The notes below the pieces were generated by a model, which had not been told where the DNA came from, ran no database searches, and saw only the letters and a list, made by a program, of their open reading frames with translations. This document shows, piece by piece, positions 24,759 through 31,568 of a stretch of DNA of 31,609 bases (position 1 is the stretch's first letter; each line of letters starts with the position of its first letter). The DNA is taken from contig URSX01000010.1 in NCBI GenBank assembly GCA_900550615.1, positions 1 to 31,609 of the forward strand, read 5' to 3'. Made by a program: the position numbers and the translations under genes. The DNA is from an uncultured Eubacteriales bacterium (lineage in GTDB: Bacteria; Bacillota; Clostridia; Oscillospirales; Oscillospiraceae).

Positions 24759-25340
24759 TCACTCGTCCTTTTCTTCCCGGATGGATCCGTCATTTTCCAG
24801 CCGCAGCTGCCCATCGTTTTCCAGTCCCGGCATCTCCGGCAGATCCTCCAGCGTGTTCAGGTGGAACGCCCGGAGAAATTCCTTGGTGGTGCGGTACAGC
24901 CTGGGCCGTCCCGGCACCTGTAAGGTGCCGCACTCCTCGATCATGTGCCGCTCCAGCAGCAGCCCCACGGTGTATGAGCTGTCCACACCCCGGATCTGGT
25001 CGATGTAGGCCCGGGTGGTGGGCTGGTAATAGGCGATGATGGTCAGCACCTCCAGCGCCGGCTGAGACAGCTTGGCCGGCTTGCGTATCTCAAATGCTCT
25101 GCGGATGATGTCGGCGTATTCCGGCGCCGAGCACAGCTGCCAGGAGTCCGCCATCCGCACCAGGCGTATCCCCCGCCGCTCAAAGCTGTAGTAGTCCCCC
25201 AGCTTCTGCAGCACCAGCTCCGCCGTGGGGCGGTCCATATCCAGTGCCAGGCAGATGCGGTCAATGTGCACCGGCTCCCCGGAGGCAAAGAGAATGCCCT
25301 CCAGGGCTGCCTCTATCTCTTTCATTTCCAGTATTTCCAT
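24759..25340 (-). CDS. scpB: Segregation and condensation protein B
   Basis: ScpB dimers bridge ScpA in the SMC complex that organises and segregates chromosomes. The 193 residues contain two winged-helix domains: the first about 5-75 (EAALEGILFASGEPV), the second about 85-160 with the conserved LSQPALEVLTIIAYYQPTT and IRGVDSS motifs. An acidic tail follows. The start at 25340 (MEILEMKEIE) is preceded by GGAGGG and fits the family; a reading 30 codons longer overlaps scpA and is unlikely. It lies 11 bases after scpA. Confidence 0.95.
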   Translation of the reverse strand: MEILEMKEIEAALEGILFASGEPVHIDRICLALDMDRPTAELVLQKLGDYYSFERRGIRLVRMADSWQLCSAPEYADIIRRAFEIRKPAKLSQPALEVLTIIAYYQPTTRAYIDQIRGVDSSYTVGLLLERHMIEECGTLQVPGRPRLYRTTKEFLRAFHLNTLEDLPEMPGLENDGQLRLENDGSIREEKDE

Positions 25341-25351
25341 ATTCCCTCCGA

Positions 25352-26125
25352 TTAGTCCTCCGCCTCTTTGCCGCAGGAGACCATGCAGTCCTCCGGCCCT
25401 CCGGCCAGTCGCAGCACATGCTTTTTGCACAGCTCCAGCACTGCCATGAACGTAGCCACCAGCTCACTGCGGCTGCGGCTGCCCTTGAACAGCAGCAGAA
25501 ACCGTGTAATGCCCGCCAGCCTTACACGCCGCACGATCTCTGTAGCTTTCTCCTCTACCGAGTACGGCTCTCGCTTTACGATGTCCTCGAAAACCGCCAG
25601 CTGCGGCTCCTGGGCGGCGTCGCGTCTATCCAGCAGTTCCTGCATGGCAATGGCCAGTTCACCCGGCTCATGGTCGTATTCAAACACCTTTCCCCGTTTC
25701 ACGGGTTCCGGATTTTTCGTGAAGATATTGCGGCCAAATTCGCTCATGGGGCCCAACTTTTCCGTGAGCTTGCGGATCTTCTGGTAGCACTCGCCCCGCT
25801 GCCGCTCCTGCAGGGACTGGATCAGGGCATCCATCTCACTCTGAGCCTCCTCGTCCTCGATAGACAGAAGCATCCGTGTTTTGATGTACATAAGATGGGA
25901 AGCCATAGTCACGAATTCGCTGGCCACCTCCAGATCCATCTGCTGCCGCTTTTCCAGATATTCCAGGTATTGATCCAGGATCAGTGCAATAGGAATATCC
26001 TGTATCTCGATTTTGTTTTTGCTCAGCAGGAACAGGATCAGATCCAGCGGCCCCTCAAAATCCTCCAGAGTCTCCGCCGCCTTGGTCTGCACCACTTTTT
26101 CCAGCTTGAAAATGGGATTGTCCAA
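25352..26125 (-). CDS. scpA: Segregation and condensation protein A
   Basis: The kleisin of the SMC-ScpAB condensin. The 257 residues include the hallmark N-terminal block FEGPLDLILFLLSKNKIEI (about 23-41), which binds the SMC neck; the LVASEFV-like segment appears as LEVASEFVTMASHLMYIKT, and a C-terminal winged helix covers about 180-245. The start codon is TTG with AGGAG eight bases upstream. It follows the M50 protease gene by 12 bases and precedes scpB by 11, a standard clostridial order. Confidence 0.95.
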   Translation of the reverse strand: MDNPIFKLEKVVQTKAAETLEDFEGPLDLILFLLSKNKIEIQDIPIALILDQYLEYLEKRQQMDLEVASEFVTMASHLMYIKTRMLLSIEDEEAQSEMDALIQSLQERQRGECYQKIRKLTEKLGPMSEFGRNIFTKNPEPVKRGKVFEYDHEPGELAIAMQELLDRRDAAQEPQLAVFEDIVKREPYSVEEKATEIVRRVRLAGITRFLLLFKGSRSRSELVATFMAVLELCKKHVLRLAGGPEDCMVSCGKEAED

Positions 26126-26137
26126 AACCAGTTCTCC

Positions 26138-26794
26138 TTATAAGCCGACAATGCGGCAGAATAGATCAAATACCCACTCGATGGCCCGAGAAAGGGCACT
26201 GCTGCCCACGTCGAAGAATACCAACGCAAACAGCACCAGCATGCCGTACCGCTCATAGCACATCAGCCGGTCATAGGCCCGATCCGGCAGCACGGCAAAG
26301 AGCACCTTGGAGCCGTCCAGCGGTGGAATGGGCACCAGGTTAAAAAGCCCCAGGCCGATGGAAAGCACCGCCACCATCAGCAGAAAATCCAAAATTCTTT
26401 GGTTCGCCTCCGAATAGGCCGCCACGTCGCAAAATATCCTGGCGCCCAGCAGCACCAGCAGCGCCAGCAGGAAATTACTCACCGGCCCGGCCAGAGCCGT
26501 CAGGGCCATCCCCTGCTTGGGCTTTTTGAAGTAATTGGGGTTCACCGGCACCGGCTTGGCCCATCCAATGCCCGCCGCAAACATCATCAGCAGTCCGAAC
26601 CAGTCAATGTGCCGCAGCGGGTTCAGGCTCAGTCTGTGGGCCCGGCGGGCCGTGGGATCTCCCAGGGCGTAGGCCGCCAGACCGTGGCAGGTTTCGTGCA
26701 CTGTCAGACACAGCAGCACCGCCGCCAGCCGCAGCACCATATCAAGCAGCGACCCGAAGTCCAGTGCCGCCCACAAGTTGCTCAGATAGTGCAA
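26138..26794 (-). CDS. Site-2 protease-like M50 family membrane metalloprotease
   Basis: The 218-residue integral membrane protein has about five hydrophobic segments. The zinc motif is HETCH at 33-37, where the family more often has HELAH or HEYAH. The downstream NPLRHID (58-64), the GPVSN block (103-107) and the third ligand region NLVPIPPLDGS (152-162, D160) are intact, so it looks active. The group (COG1994-like) lacks a PDZ domain. The start is TTG with GGGGGAG seven bases upstream. As the first gene of the scpAB operon it sits in the usual clostridial position. The substrate is unknown. Confidence 0.9.
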   Translation of the reverse strand: MHYLSNLWAALDFGSLLDMVLRLAAVLLCLTVHETCHGLAAYALGDPTARRAHRLSLNPLRHIDWFGLLMMFAAGIGWAKPVPVNPNYFKKPKQGMALTALAGPVSNFLLALLVLLGARIFCDVAAYSEANQRILDFLLMVAVLSIGLGLFNLVPIPPLDGSKVLFAVLPDRAYDRLMCYERYGMLVLFALVFFDVGSSALSRAIEWVFDLFCRIVGL

Positions 26795-26834
26795 GTCAAT
26801 ACTCCCCCATCTTCATACTCTCATATAGAATTGA

Positions 26835-26863
26835 ATTATACCAAAAAGTACGTCTCATTTCAA
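26835..26863 (-). promoter_or_regulatory. Strong sigma-A promoter of the scpAB-ispH operon
   Basis: On the minus strand TTGAAA (26863-26858), a 17-base spacer and TATAAT (26840-26835) are present, with an extended -10 TGG just before it. The leader to the TTG start of the M50 gene is about 34 bases. It faces away from the plus-strand small membrane protein gene. Confidence 0.85.
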
Positions 26864-26900
26864 GCGCAAAACCTGACCTGACTCACCAAATCCGCCGCAG

Positions 26901-26936
26901 GTTACATTTTCATCTTTTTTACCCTACAAATGTAAC
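26901..26936. repeat. Inverted repeat GTTACATTT / AAATGTAAC
   Basis: Two perfect 9-base arms (26901-26909 and 26928-26936) flank an 18-base T-rich spacer between two divergent promoters. The right arm leads into the TTGTA direct repeats. It could be a dimeric operator or an RNA hairpin. Lacking a GC-rich stem and a following T run in the right place, it is a poor terminator. Confidence 0.55.
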
Positions 26937-26978
26937 TATTTTGTAGTCGTTTTTGTATCGTATTGTAGTCAGGTTGTA
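26930..26978 (+). promoter_or_regulatory. Phased TTGTA direct repeats, probable activator site
   Basis: Four TTGTA elements start at 26941, 26953, 26963 and 26974, preceded by a related ATGTA at 26930. Spacings are 11, 12, 10 and 11 bases, about one helix turn each, so all lie on one DNA face. The last ends next to the expected -35 position of the promoter whose -10 is at 27002-27007. OmpR/PhoB-type response regulators bind direct repeats of this geometry; the protein is not identified. Confidence 0.6.
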
Positions 26979-27007
26979 AGGAAAAGTTCTTCCCCTTCTG
27001 CTATACT
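26979..27007 (+). promoter_or_regulatory. Promoter of the 68-residue membrane protein gene
   Basis: A TATACT -10 lies at 27002-27007. With a 17-base spacer the -35 would be AGGAAA, which matches poorly, so activation by a factor bound to the adjacent TTGTA repeats is likely. The leader would be about 27 bases. Confidence 0.5.
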
Positions 27008-27040
27008 AAAATCACAAAATCAGTACAGGAGGAATGTAAT

Positions 27041-27247
27041 ATGAAACAGATGAAGACCATTCGTAGCCTGATTGTTCTGCTGACTGCCGTATGCTTCGCC
27101 ACGGCTGTCATTGCCTTCTTCCTGCCCCAGGGAGTGGGAACGGTATTCGCCATCGGCACTGTGGCTCTGGCCGCGTTGGTGCTGGTGCTGTGCCTGGCTT
27201 ACGGCGTGTTGTACTTCGGTCAGCGCCGGACAGGTACGGCTGCATAA
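27041..27247 (+). CDS. Small two-helix membrane protein, unknown
   Basis: This 68-residue protein is not one I recognise. It has a basic N-terminus (MKQMKTIRS), a hydrophobic helix at about 9-28, a short PQG turn, and a second helix at about 33-58 ending YGVLYFGQRR. The likely topology has both ends inside. GGAGG lies eight bases before the ATG. The gene stands alone between two promoters and a palindromic terminator, and it is one of only three plus-strand genes in the window. The repeat-rich upstream region suggests tight control by an environmental signal, so a small stress or regulatory membrane peptide is possible; this is inference. Confidence 0.75.
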   Translation: MKQMKTIRSLIVLLTAVCFATAVIAFFLPQGVGTVFAIGTVALAALVLVLCLAYGVLYFGQRRTGTAA

Positions 27248-27266
27248 TAAACAGAAATTATACAGA

Positions 27267-27296
27267 AAACACCGCAGGCATATGCCTGCGGTGTTT
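27267..27296. terminator. 30-base palindromic terminator between convergent genes
   Basis: A perfect palindrome with AAACACCGCAGGCAT as its left half lies 19 bases after the small membrane protein stop and 45 bases past the radical SAM stop on the other strand. Plus-strand reading is followed by GTGTTTGTCC, and minus-strand reading runs into TTTTCTGTATAATTTC. Both are moderately T-rich, so it probably stops transcription both ways. Confidence 0.8.
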
Positions 27297-27341
27297 GTGT
27301 TTGTCCGGACCCTATACCTGCGGTATTTCCGCGGGCATATC

Positions 27342-28208
27342 TTACAGGGCTCTCATAAATTCATCCTTCAGGCCGTGGCCGGCAAGGCCCTGGCGCACCT
27401 GCTGCAAAAGCCGCTCCTTATCCTGGTTCAGCGTGCCCTTCAGGGTGAGATAATTGGAGGCATGGTTCATGCGGAATACACTGCCGGGGCTGTCGATGTG
27501 CTGCAAAAACAGTTCCATTTCCTGCATGACCTCCACGGCATTCAGCACATGAAAGCTGCCCTCCCGCACCCATTGCGCCAGAGGTGTGCCCGGCTCCACC
27601 ATCAGCGTCAGAAGGCCGATATACTCCGGATTCATGGCACTGAAAGCCTCCGCCGTCTGCACGGCATGTTCCCGCCACAGCTCCCGGCTGCCCAGACCGG
27701 AAATCGCCGTCACGGAGAGCACAATCCCGCTTCGCCGGACCTTCTGGCCCGCCGCAACGATCTGCGCCGCCGTATGGCCCTTATCCATGCGCTTGAGCAC
27801 CTCATCGCACCCGGATTCAAGACCCATATAGACCATTTTCAGGCCCTTCTCCCGCAAAAGCCGCAGCTCTTCCTCGGTTTTGATCTGGATGCTGGCGGGC
27901 GACGCATAGCAGGTCACCCGCTGACACTCGGGAAACAGCCCATACACCAATCCCAGAATCTCCACCAGATCATCGGTCCTGCGCATCAGGGCGTCGCCGT
28001 CGGCCAGAAATACCCGGTCCACATGCCGGTAGACCCGCCGGGCCAGCTTAAAATCCTCCCGGATCTCCTCCATAGGACGCATGGCAAAATGCTTGTCATC
28101 ATACATATCGCAAAAAGCGCAGCGATTGTGGCTGCAGCCGTAGGTCACCTGCACGATGAGGCTGTAGGCTTCACTGGGCGGACGATATACTTTTCCTTTA
28201 TACCGCAT
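27342..28208 (-). CDS. Radical SAM protein, substrate unknown
   Basis: The 288-residue protein has the cluster cysteines C25, C30 and C33 in YGCSHNRCAFCDMY, a C-x4-C-x2-C spacing instead of the usual C-x3-C-x2-C. It also has DGDAL near 70-75, ESGCDEVLKRM (the Elp3/MiaB-like core block), and VEPGTPL in the C-terminal part. The organisation resembles oxygen-independent coproporphyrinogen oxidase-like or Elp3-like radical SAM cores without additional domains. The start at 28208 has AGGAG seven bases upstream and fits the family start MRYKGKVYRPPSEA; an in-frame reading 24 codons longer crosses the promoter. It is a single-gene unit. Confidence 0.88.
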   Translation of the reverse strand: MRYKGKVYRPPSEAYSLIVQVTYGCSHNRCAFCDMYDDKHFAMRPMEEIREDFKLARRVYRHVDRVFLADGDALMRRTDDLVEILGLVYGLFPECQRVTCYASPASIQIKTEEELRLLREKGLKMVYMGLESGCDEVLKRMDKGHTAAQIVAAGQKVRRSGIVLSVTAISGLGSRELWREHAVQTAEAFSAMNPEYIGLLTLMVEPGTPLAQWVREGSFHVLNAVEVMQEMELFLQHIDSPGSVFRMNHASNYLTLKGTLNQDKERLLQQVRQGLAGHGLKDEFMRAL

Positions 28209-28232
28209 GACGTTTCTCCTTTCATTTTTCTC

Positions 28233-28261
28233 ATTGTACCGCATTTTTCCCCGTTTGAAAA
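28233..28261 (-). promoter_or_regulatory. Candidate promoter of the radical SAM gene
   Basis: The minus strand has TTTTCA (28261-28256), 17 bases, then TACAAT (28238-28233), placed 25 bases before the start codon. The -10 is good and the -35 matches four of six bases. Confidence 0.5.
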
Positions 28262-28336
28262 GAGCATATTCCCGTTCCACATCTCATATAGTGCCCCATG
28301 GAAACCCACCGCCAAAGCGAAAGGAATGGTCATGCC

Positions 28337-28954
28337 ATGGAGGACTGCTATAATCGCGTTGAGCTCAGCGGCCAGGTGCTGACAGCGCCGACCCTATCAC
28401 ACACCAACCACGGAGAATCCTTTTACCGATTTTTACTGTCTGTGCCGCGCCTGTCCGGCCAATGCGACGAGCTGCCCATATTGGTGCGCCAGAGTCTGCT
28501 GCCTCAGGAGCTGCCGGAGGGCACTGCCGTAACCGTCACCGGTCAGCTCCGCTCCTTCAACAACCGCAGCGGGCTGGGACGGAGACTGATCCTATCCGTA
28601 TTCGCCCGGGAGTTGGCCCTCACCCCCGGGGCAGAGCCCGCAAACCGCATCCGGCTGTGCGGCGCCATCTGCAAGCCGCCCATCCTGCGCAGCACCCCAC
28701 TGGGCCGGGAGATCTGCGACCTTCTGCTGGCGGTGAACCGGCGCTGTGGCCGGTCGGATTACCTGCCGGTGATCTGCTGGGGCCTCCTGGCCCGGCAGGC
28801 CGCGCAGCTGGAGACCGGCGACGGCTTCTGCGCTGAGGGCAGAGTCCAGAGCCGGGTGTACTTAAAAGTATCCGAGGGCGAGACGCAGCAGCGCACAGCC
28901 TATGAGGTTTCCGTGATGCATATGTCCAGCCGGGACGAATTCCCGGCGGAATGA
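28337..28954 (+). CDS. Tandem OB-fold, single-stranded DNA-binding-like protein
   Basis: The 205-residue protein is built of two related halves. The first begins NRVELSGQVLTAPTLS (6-21), the second NRIRLCGAICKPPILR (about 101-116). Each continues with an FYRFLLSV/CDLLLAV strand, an arginine-rich turn and a DELPIL/DYLPVI strand, the pattern of SSB/PriB-type OB folds. Clostridia have a conserved family of this kind annotated as single-stranded DNA-binding. It lacks the acidic SSB tail motif DDDIPF. The start at 28337 (MEDCYN) fits the family and has AAGGAA about 10 bases upstream; an ATG at 28298 is an alternative. Its role in replication, recombination or RNA binding is not shown. Confidence 0.8.
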   Translation: MEDCYNRVELSGQVLTAPTLSHTNHGESFYRFLLSVPRLSGQCDELPILVRQSLLPQELPEGTAVTVTGQLRSFNNRSGLGRRLILSVFARELALTPGAEPANRIRLCGAICKPPILRSTPLGREICDLLLAVNRRCGRSDYLPVICWGLLARQAAQLETGDGFCAEGRVQSRVYLKVSEGETQQRTAYEVSVMHMSSRDEFPAE

Positions 28955-28989
28955 AAAACGCAGGAGTTTCTTTGCGGAAACTCCTGCGT
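28954..28989 (-). terminator. Terminator of obgE
   Basis: A perfect 13-base-pair stem, ACGCAGGAGTTTC with its complement (28958-28970 and 28977-28989), closes a six-base loop. On the minus strand it is followed by five T. It starts seven bases after the obgE stop, and its T run touches the stop codon of the convergent SSB-like gene. Plus-strand transcripts would carry the hairpin but no T run. Confidence 0.88.
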
Positions 28990-28995
28990 CGGCTT

Positions 28996-30276
28996 TCAGC
29001 GCTGATACTCAAACTCCAGGTCGTACATGGAAACAATGTCCCCATCCTGGATGCCCATCTGCTCCAGCCGGTCAAACAGCCCACTCTGGCGGAGCATCCT
29101 GTCAAAATACATCCGGCTCTCATAGTCGGAGAAGTTGATGTTGGCCATGAGCCGCTGCAGCCACGGCCCTTCCACCAGCCAGGTGTTGTCCTCCACCTGG
29201 ATATTGAGGGGCTGGGACGTATCCACCTCCGGCGGACGGGGCACATACTCCGGCTCATATACCACCACCGGCGGCAGCTGGGAAAGCATCCGCCCGATGG
29301 TCTGCACCAGCTGGCGCGTTCCCTGGTGGGTGGCGGCGGACATCTCCAGGAAGGTGTAGCCCGCCTCCTCCACATGGCGGCGAAGCGCCTCCAGCTGCTG
29401 GGGATCCTGCAAAAGATCCGTCTTGTTGCCCACCACGATCTGGGGCCGCCGGGCCAGCTCCGGAGAATAATTCTTCAGCTCCTCGTTGATGGCATCAAAG
29501 TCCGCCAACGGGTCCCGGCCCTCGCTGCCGGAGACGTCCACCAGGTGCACAAGCAGGCGGCACCTGTCAATATGCCGCAGGAAGTCGTGGCCCAGACCGG
29601 CGCCCTCGCTGGCCCCCTCAATGATGCCGGGAATATCCGCCATGACGAAGCTGACACCGTCGTCTACATATACAACGCCCAGATTGGGATAGAGGGTGGT
29701 AAAATGATAGTTGGCGATCTTGGGGTGCGCCTTGCTCACCACGCTCAAAAGCGTAGACTTGCCCACGTTGGGAAAGCCCACCAGGCCCACATCCGCCAGG
29801 AGCTTCAGCTCCAGAATGACATCGTGGCTCTCCCCGGGGAGACCCGCCTTGGCAAAGCGGGGTACCTGGCGGGTAGGGGTGGCAAAATGCTGGTTGCCCC
29901 AGCCGCCCCGGCCGCCCTTACACAGGACATACGGTTCCTTATCCGACATATCCTTGATGATCTCGCCGGTTTCCGCGTCCCTAATTAGTGTCCCCCGGGG
30001 CACACGTATGGTCAGGCTCTGGCCATCCTTGCCGCTCTTGCGGCCACCTTGGCCGTCCACGCCGTTTTCAGCCACATATTTGCGCTTATAGCGGAAGTCC
30101 ATCAAGGTGGACATGTTATCATCCACCTGGACAATGATGCTGCCGCCGTCGCCGCCATCGCCGCCGTCAGGACCACCGGCTGCAATATACTTCTCTCTAT
30201 GGAATGCCACAGCCCCGTTGCCGCCGTTGCCGGCCCGAACGGTGATGCGCGCTTTATCAATGAATCCGTTTGCCAT
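28996..30276 (-). CDS. obgE: Obg-family GTPase ObgE/CgtA
   Basis: An essential GTPase of 50S ribosome assembly and stress control. The glycine-rich Obg fold covers about 1-158 (GPDGGDGGDGG at 35-45, KGGRGGWGN at 120-128). The G domain covers 159-335, with P-loop GFPNVGKST at 167-175, switch region DIPGIIEGA at 214-222, NKTD at 284-287 and SAA at 313-315. The C-terminal OCT domain spans about 350-425. At 426 residues it is normal for Firmicutes. ATG with GAGGT nine bases upstream. It has its own promoter and terminator; the usual rplU-rpmA neighbours are not present in the window. Confidence 0.97.
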   Translation of the reverse strand: MANGFIDKARITVRAGNGGNGAVAFHREKYIAAGGPDGGDGGDGGSIIVQVDDNMSTLMDFRYKRKYVAENGVDGQGGRKSGKDGQSLTIRVPRGTLIRDAETGEIIKDMSDKEPYVLCKGGRGGWGNQHFATPTRQVPRFAKAGLPGESHDVILELKLLADVGLVGFPNVGKSTLLSVVSKAHPKIANYHFTTLYPNLGVVYVDDGVSFVMADIPGIIEGASEGAGLGHDFLRHIDRCRLLVHLVDVSGSEGRDPLADFDAINEELKNYSPELARRPQIVVGNKTDLLQDPQQLEALRRHVEEAGYTFLEMSAATHQGTRQLVQTIGRMLSQLPPVVVYEPEYVPRPPEVDTSQPLNIQVEDNTWLVEGPWLQRLMANINFSDYESRMYFDRMLRQSGLFDRLEQMGIQDGDIVSMYDLEFEYQR

Positions 30277-30307
30277 ACACTCAATACCTCACTGCATGTT
30301 TTACCTT

Positions 30308-30336
30308 ATTTTACCGAAAAACAATGTCCCCGTCAA
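30308..30336 (-). promoter_or_regulatory. Sigma-A promoter of obgE
   Basis: The minus strand has TTGACG (30336-30331), a 17-base spacer and TAAAAT (30313-30308), five of six matches at each box. It lies just after the stop of the rhomboid-like gene and gives obgE a leader of about 25 bases. Confidence 0.85.
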
Positions 30337-30338
30337 GT

Positions 30339-31214
30339 TCACTCCTCCGTAAAGTGGACGTGGGAGAAAATATGGTCCTGGCAGAAGCAGTGATATCCGG
30401 CGCACTTGCTGCAATAGCGGAACTGCAGATCCGGATAGTCCGTGTCTGTGCGGCCGCAGACAGCGCACTTATGGTGATAGGACGCCGTCTTTTGCTGCTG
30501 CTGGGCCTGGCGCACCGTGCGGCGGTAGTTCACCGCACCGGGAGAATGGCGATACTGAGCCTTCTGCCGCAGATAGCGCACATGGGGCGTTGCGAACAGG
30601 GCAAAGTTCAGCAGCGCCAGCACAGGGGTGATGATCCCCACTGCGTTGCCGGATATAATGGCGGATACGATCTCAATGGCGAAGAATGCCCCATCGAGGA
30701 TGGCCAGCCACTTGATTTTAATGGGAATGATGAAGAACAGCAGCACCGTCATATCAGGGAACAACACCGCGAAAGCCAGGAACATGGAAAGGTTCACATA
30801 CCCTGTGCCGACCAGGGTGAGGTAATGGTTCCCGGTGATGAGGCTGGTAAGGATCACGCCCACCACGGTCAGCGCTGCGCCGCCCAGGTAATACAGAGTG
30901 AACTTGGGCGTGCCCCATTCCCGCTCCAGGGTCGAGCCGATCCAGTAGTAAAAATACAGGGCGATGAGCAGCGCAAAGGGGCTGCTGTATTCTGGCACAA
31001 AGATGTAGGTCACGATCCGCCACACCTCTCCGTGCAGCAGTCCATTCAGGTTGAAGGACAGAAAATCCAGCGCCGCGGCATCCATATTCCGGCTGAGCAT
31101 AGACAGCACATATACCACCACGTTGCCGATGACAATATAGCGCATCAGGTTGGGGATGCCGAAACGGGGATGGCGGGCGCAGAAGCGCTCTACCGCATCG
31201 TATAATTTTTTCAA
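30339..31214 (-). CDS. Degenerate rhomboid-fold membrane protein with zinc-binding tail
   Basis: The 291-residue protein has a rhomboid-like membrane core: L1 motif GEVWRIVTYIFVP (62-74), GSTLEREWGTPKF (93-105), and about six hydrophobic helices to residue 209. The catalytic GxSG motif is replaced by NLSM (141-144) and no helix-6 catalytic His is visible, so I judge it inactive as a serine protease. The C-terminal tail (250-287) has C250, C253, C268, C271, then H275, C276, C278, H281, H285, a likely one- or two-zinc module. The start is TTG, with AGGAGG seven bases upstream. Databases may call it a rhomboid protease. It precedes obgE but is separated by the obgE promoter. Confidence 0.8.
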   Translation of the reverse strand: MKKLYDAVERFCARHPRFGIPNLMRYIVIGNVVVYVLSMLSRNMDAAALDFLSFNLNGLLHGEVWRIVTYIFVPEYSSPFALLIALYFYYWIGSTLEREWGTPKFTLYYLGGAALTVVGVILTSLITGNHYLTLVGTGYVNLSMFLAFAVLFPDMTVLLFFIIPIKIKWLAILDGAFFAIEIVSAIISGNAVGIITPVLALLNFALFATPHVRYLRQKAQYRHSPGAVNYRRTVRQAQQQQKTASYHHKCAVCGRTDTDYPDLQFRYCSKCAGYHCFCQDHIFSHVHFTEE

Positions 31215-31246
31215 AGGGAGTTCCTCCTGTTCGATTCGTTCGCTTT

Positions 31247-31275
31247 ATTGTAGCCGAACGGAGGAGAAAAGTCAT
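31247..31275 (-). promoter_or_regulatory. Promoter of the rhomboid-like gene
   Basis: The minus strand shows ATGACT (31275-31270), 17 bases, and TACAAT (31252-31247), with a leader of about 25 bases to the TTG start. The -10 matches five of six bases. Confidence 0.6.
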
Positions 31276-31334
31276 TACCTTTTTTTGAATTTTTCCATTG
31301 TTATAAAAATTTTTTCCGCCCAGGCAGGGATTCA

Positions 31335-31363
31335 TTGACGAACGGGCAGCAGGGCACTATAAT
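31335..31363 (+). promoter_or_regulatory. Near-consensus promoter of the DUF6472 gene
   Basis: TTGACG (31335-31340), a 17-base spacer and a perfect TATAAT (31358-31363) lie 32 bases upstream of the start codon. This is the best sigma-A match in the window, which suggests strong expression of a very small protein. Confidence 0.88.
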
Positions 31364-31394
31364 ACCATCAGTCAGCGAAAAAGGAGGAGCCCCC

Positions 31395-31568
31395 ATGAGC
31401 GATAAGTGCGAAAGCTGCGTCTTTTACTCCATGGACGAGGAGTATGACGATTATGTATGCGAAATGGATCTGGATGAGGATGAGATGGCCCGGTTTCTCG
31501 CCGCTCAGGCGGACAGCTGCCCCTACTGGCGGCCGGGGGATGAGTACATCACCTCCCGGAAACAGTAA
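31395..31568 (+). CDS. DUF6472-family small four-cysteine acidic protein
   Basis: The 57-residue protein begins MSDKCESCVFYSMDEEYDDY and resembles the DUF6472 family of Clostridia. Four cysteines (C5, C8, C19, C39) could bind one zinc or iron. The centre is very acidic (MDLDEDEM) and the end is PYWRPGDEY plus a basic tail. GGAGG lies seven bases before the ATG; an in-frame ATG 20 codons earlier lies in the promoter and is rejected. The gene is divergent from the rhomboid-like gene. Function is unknown; a rubredoxin-like role is not supported, because the second CxxC pair is missing. Confidence 0.82.
   Translation: MSDKCESCVFYSMDEEYDDYVCEMDLDEDEMARFLAAQADSCPYWRPGDEYITSRKQ

Noticed and set aside
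28278..28336. A plus-strand promoter for the SSB-like gene (TATAGT at 28287-28292)
   Set aside because: No -35 at a usable distance; TTGAAA at 28255 would need a spacer of more than 25 bases.
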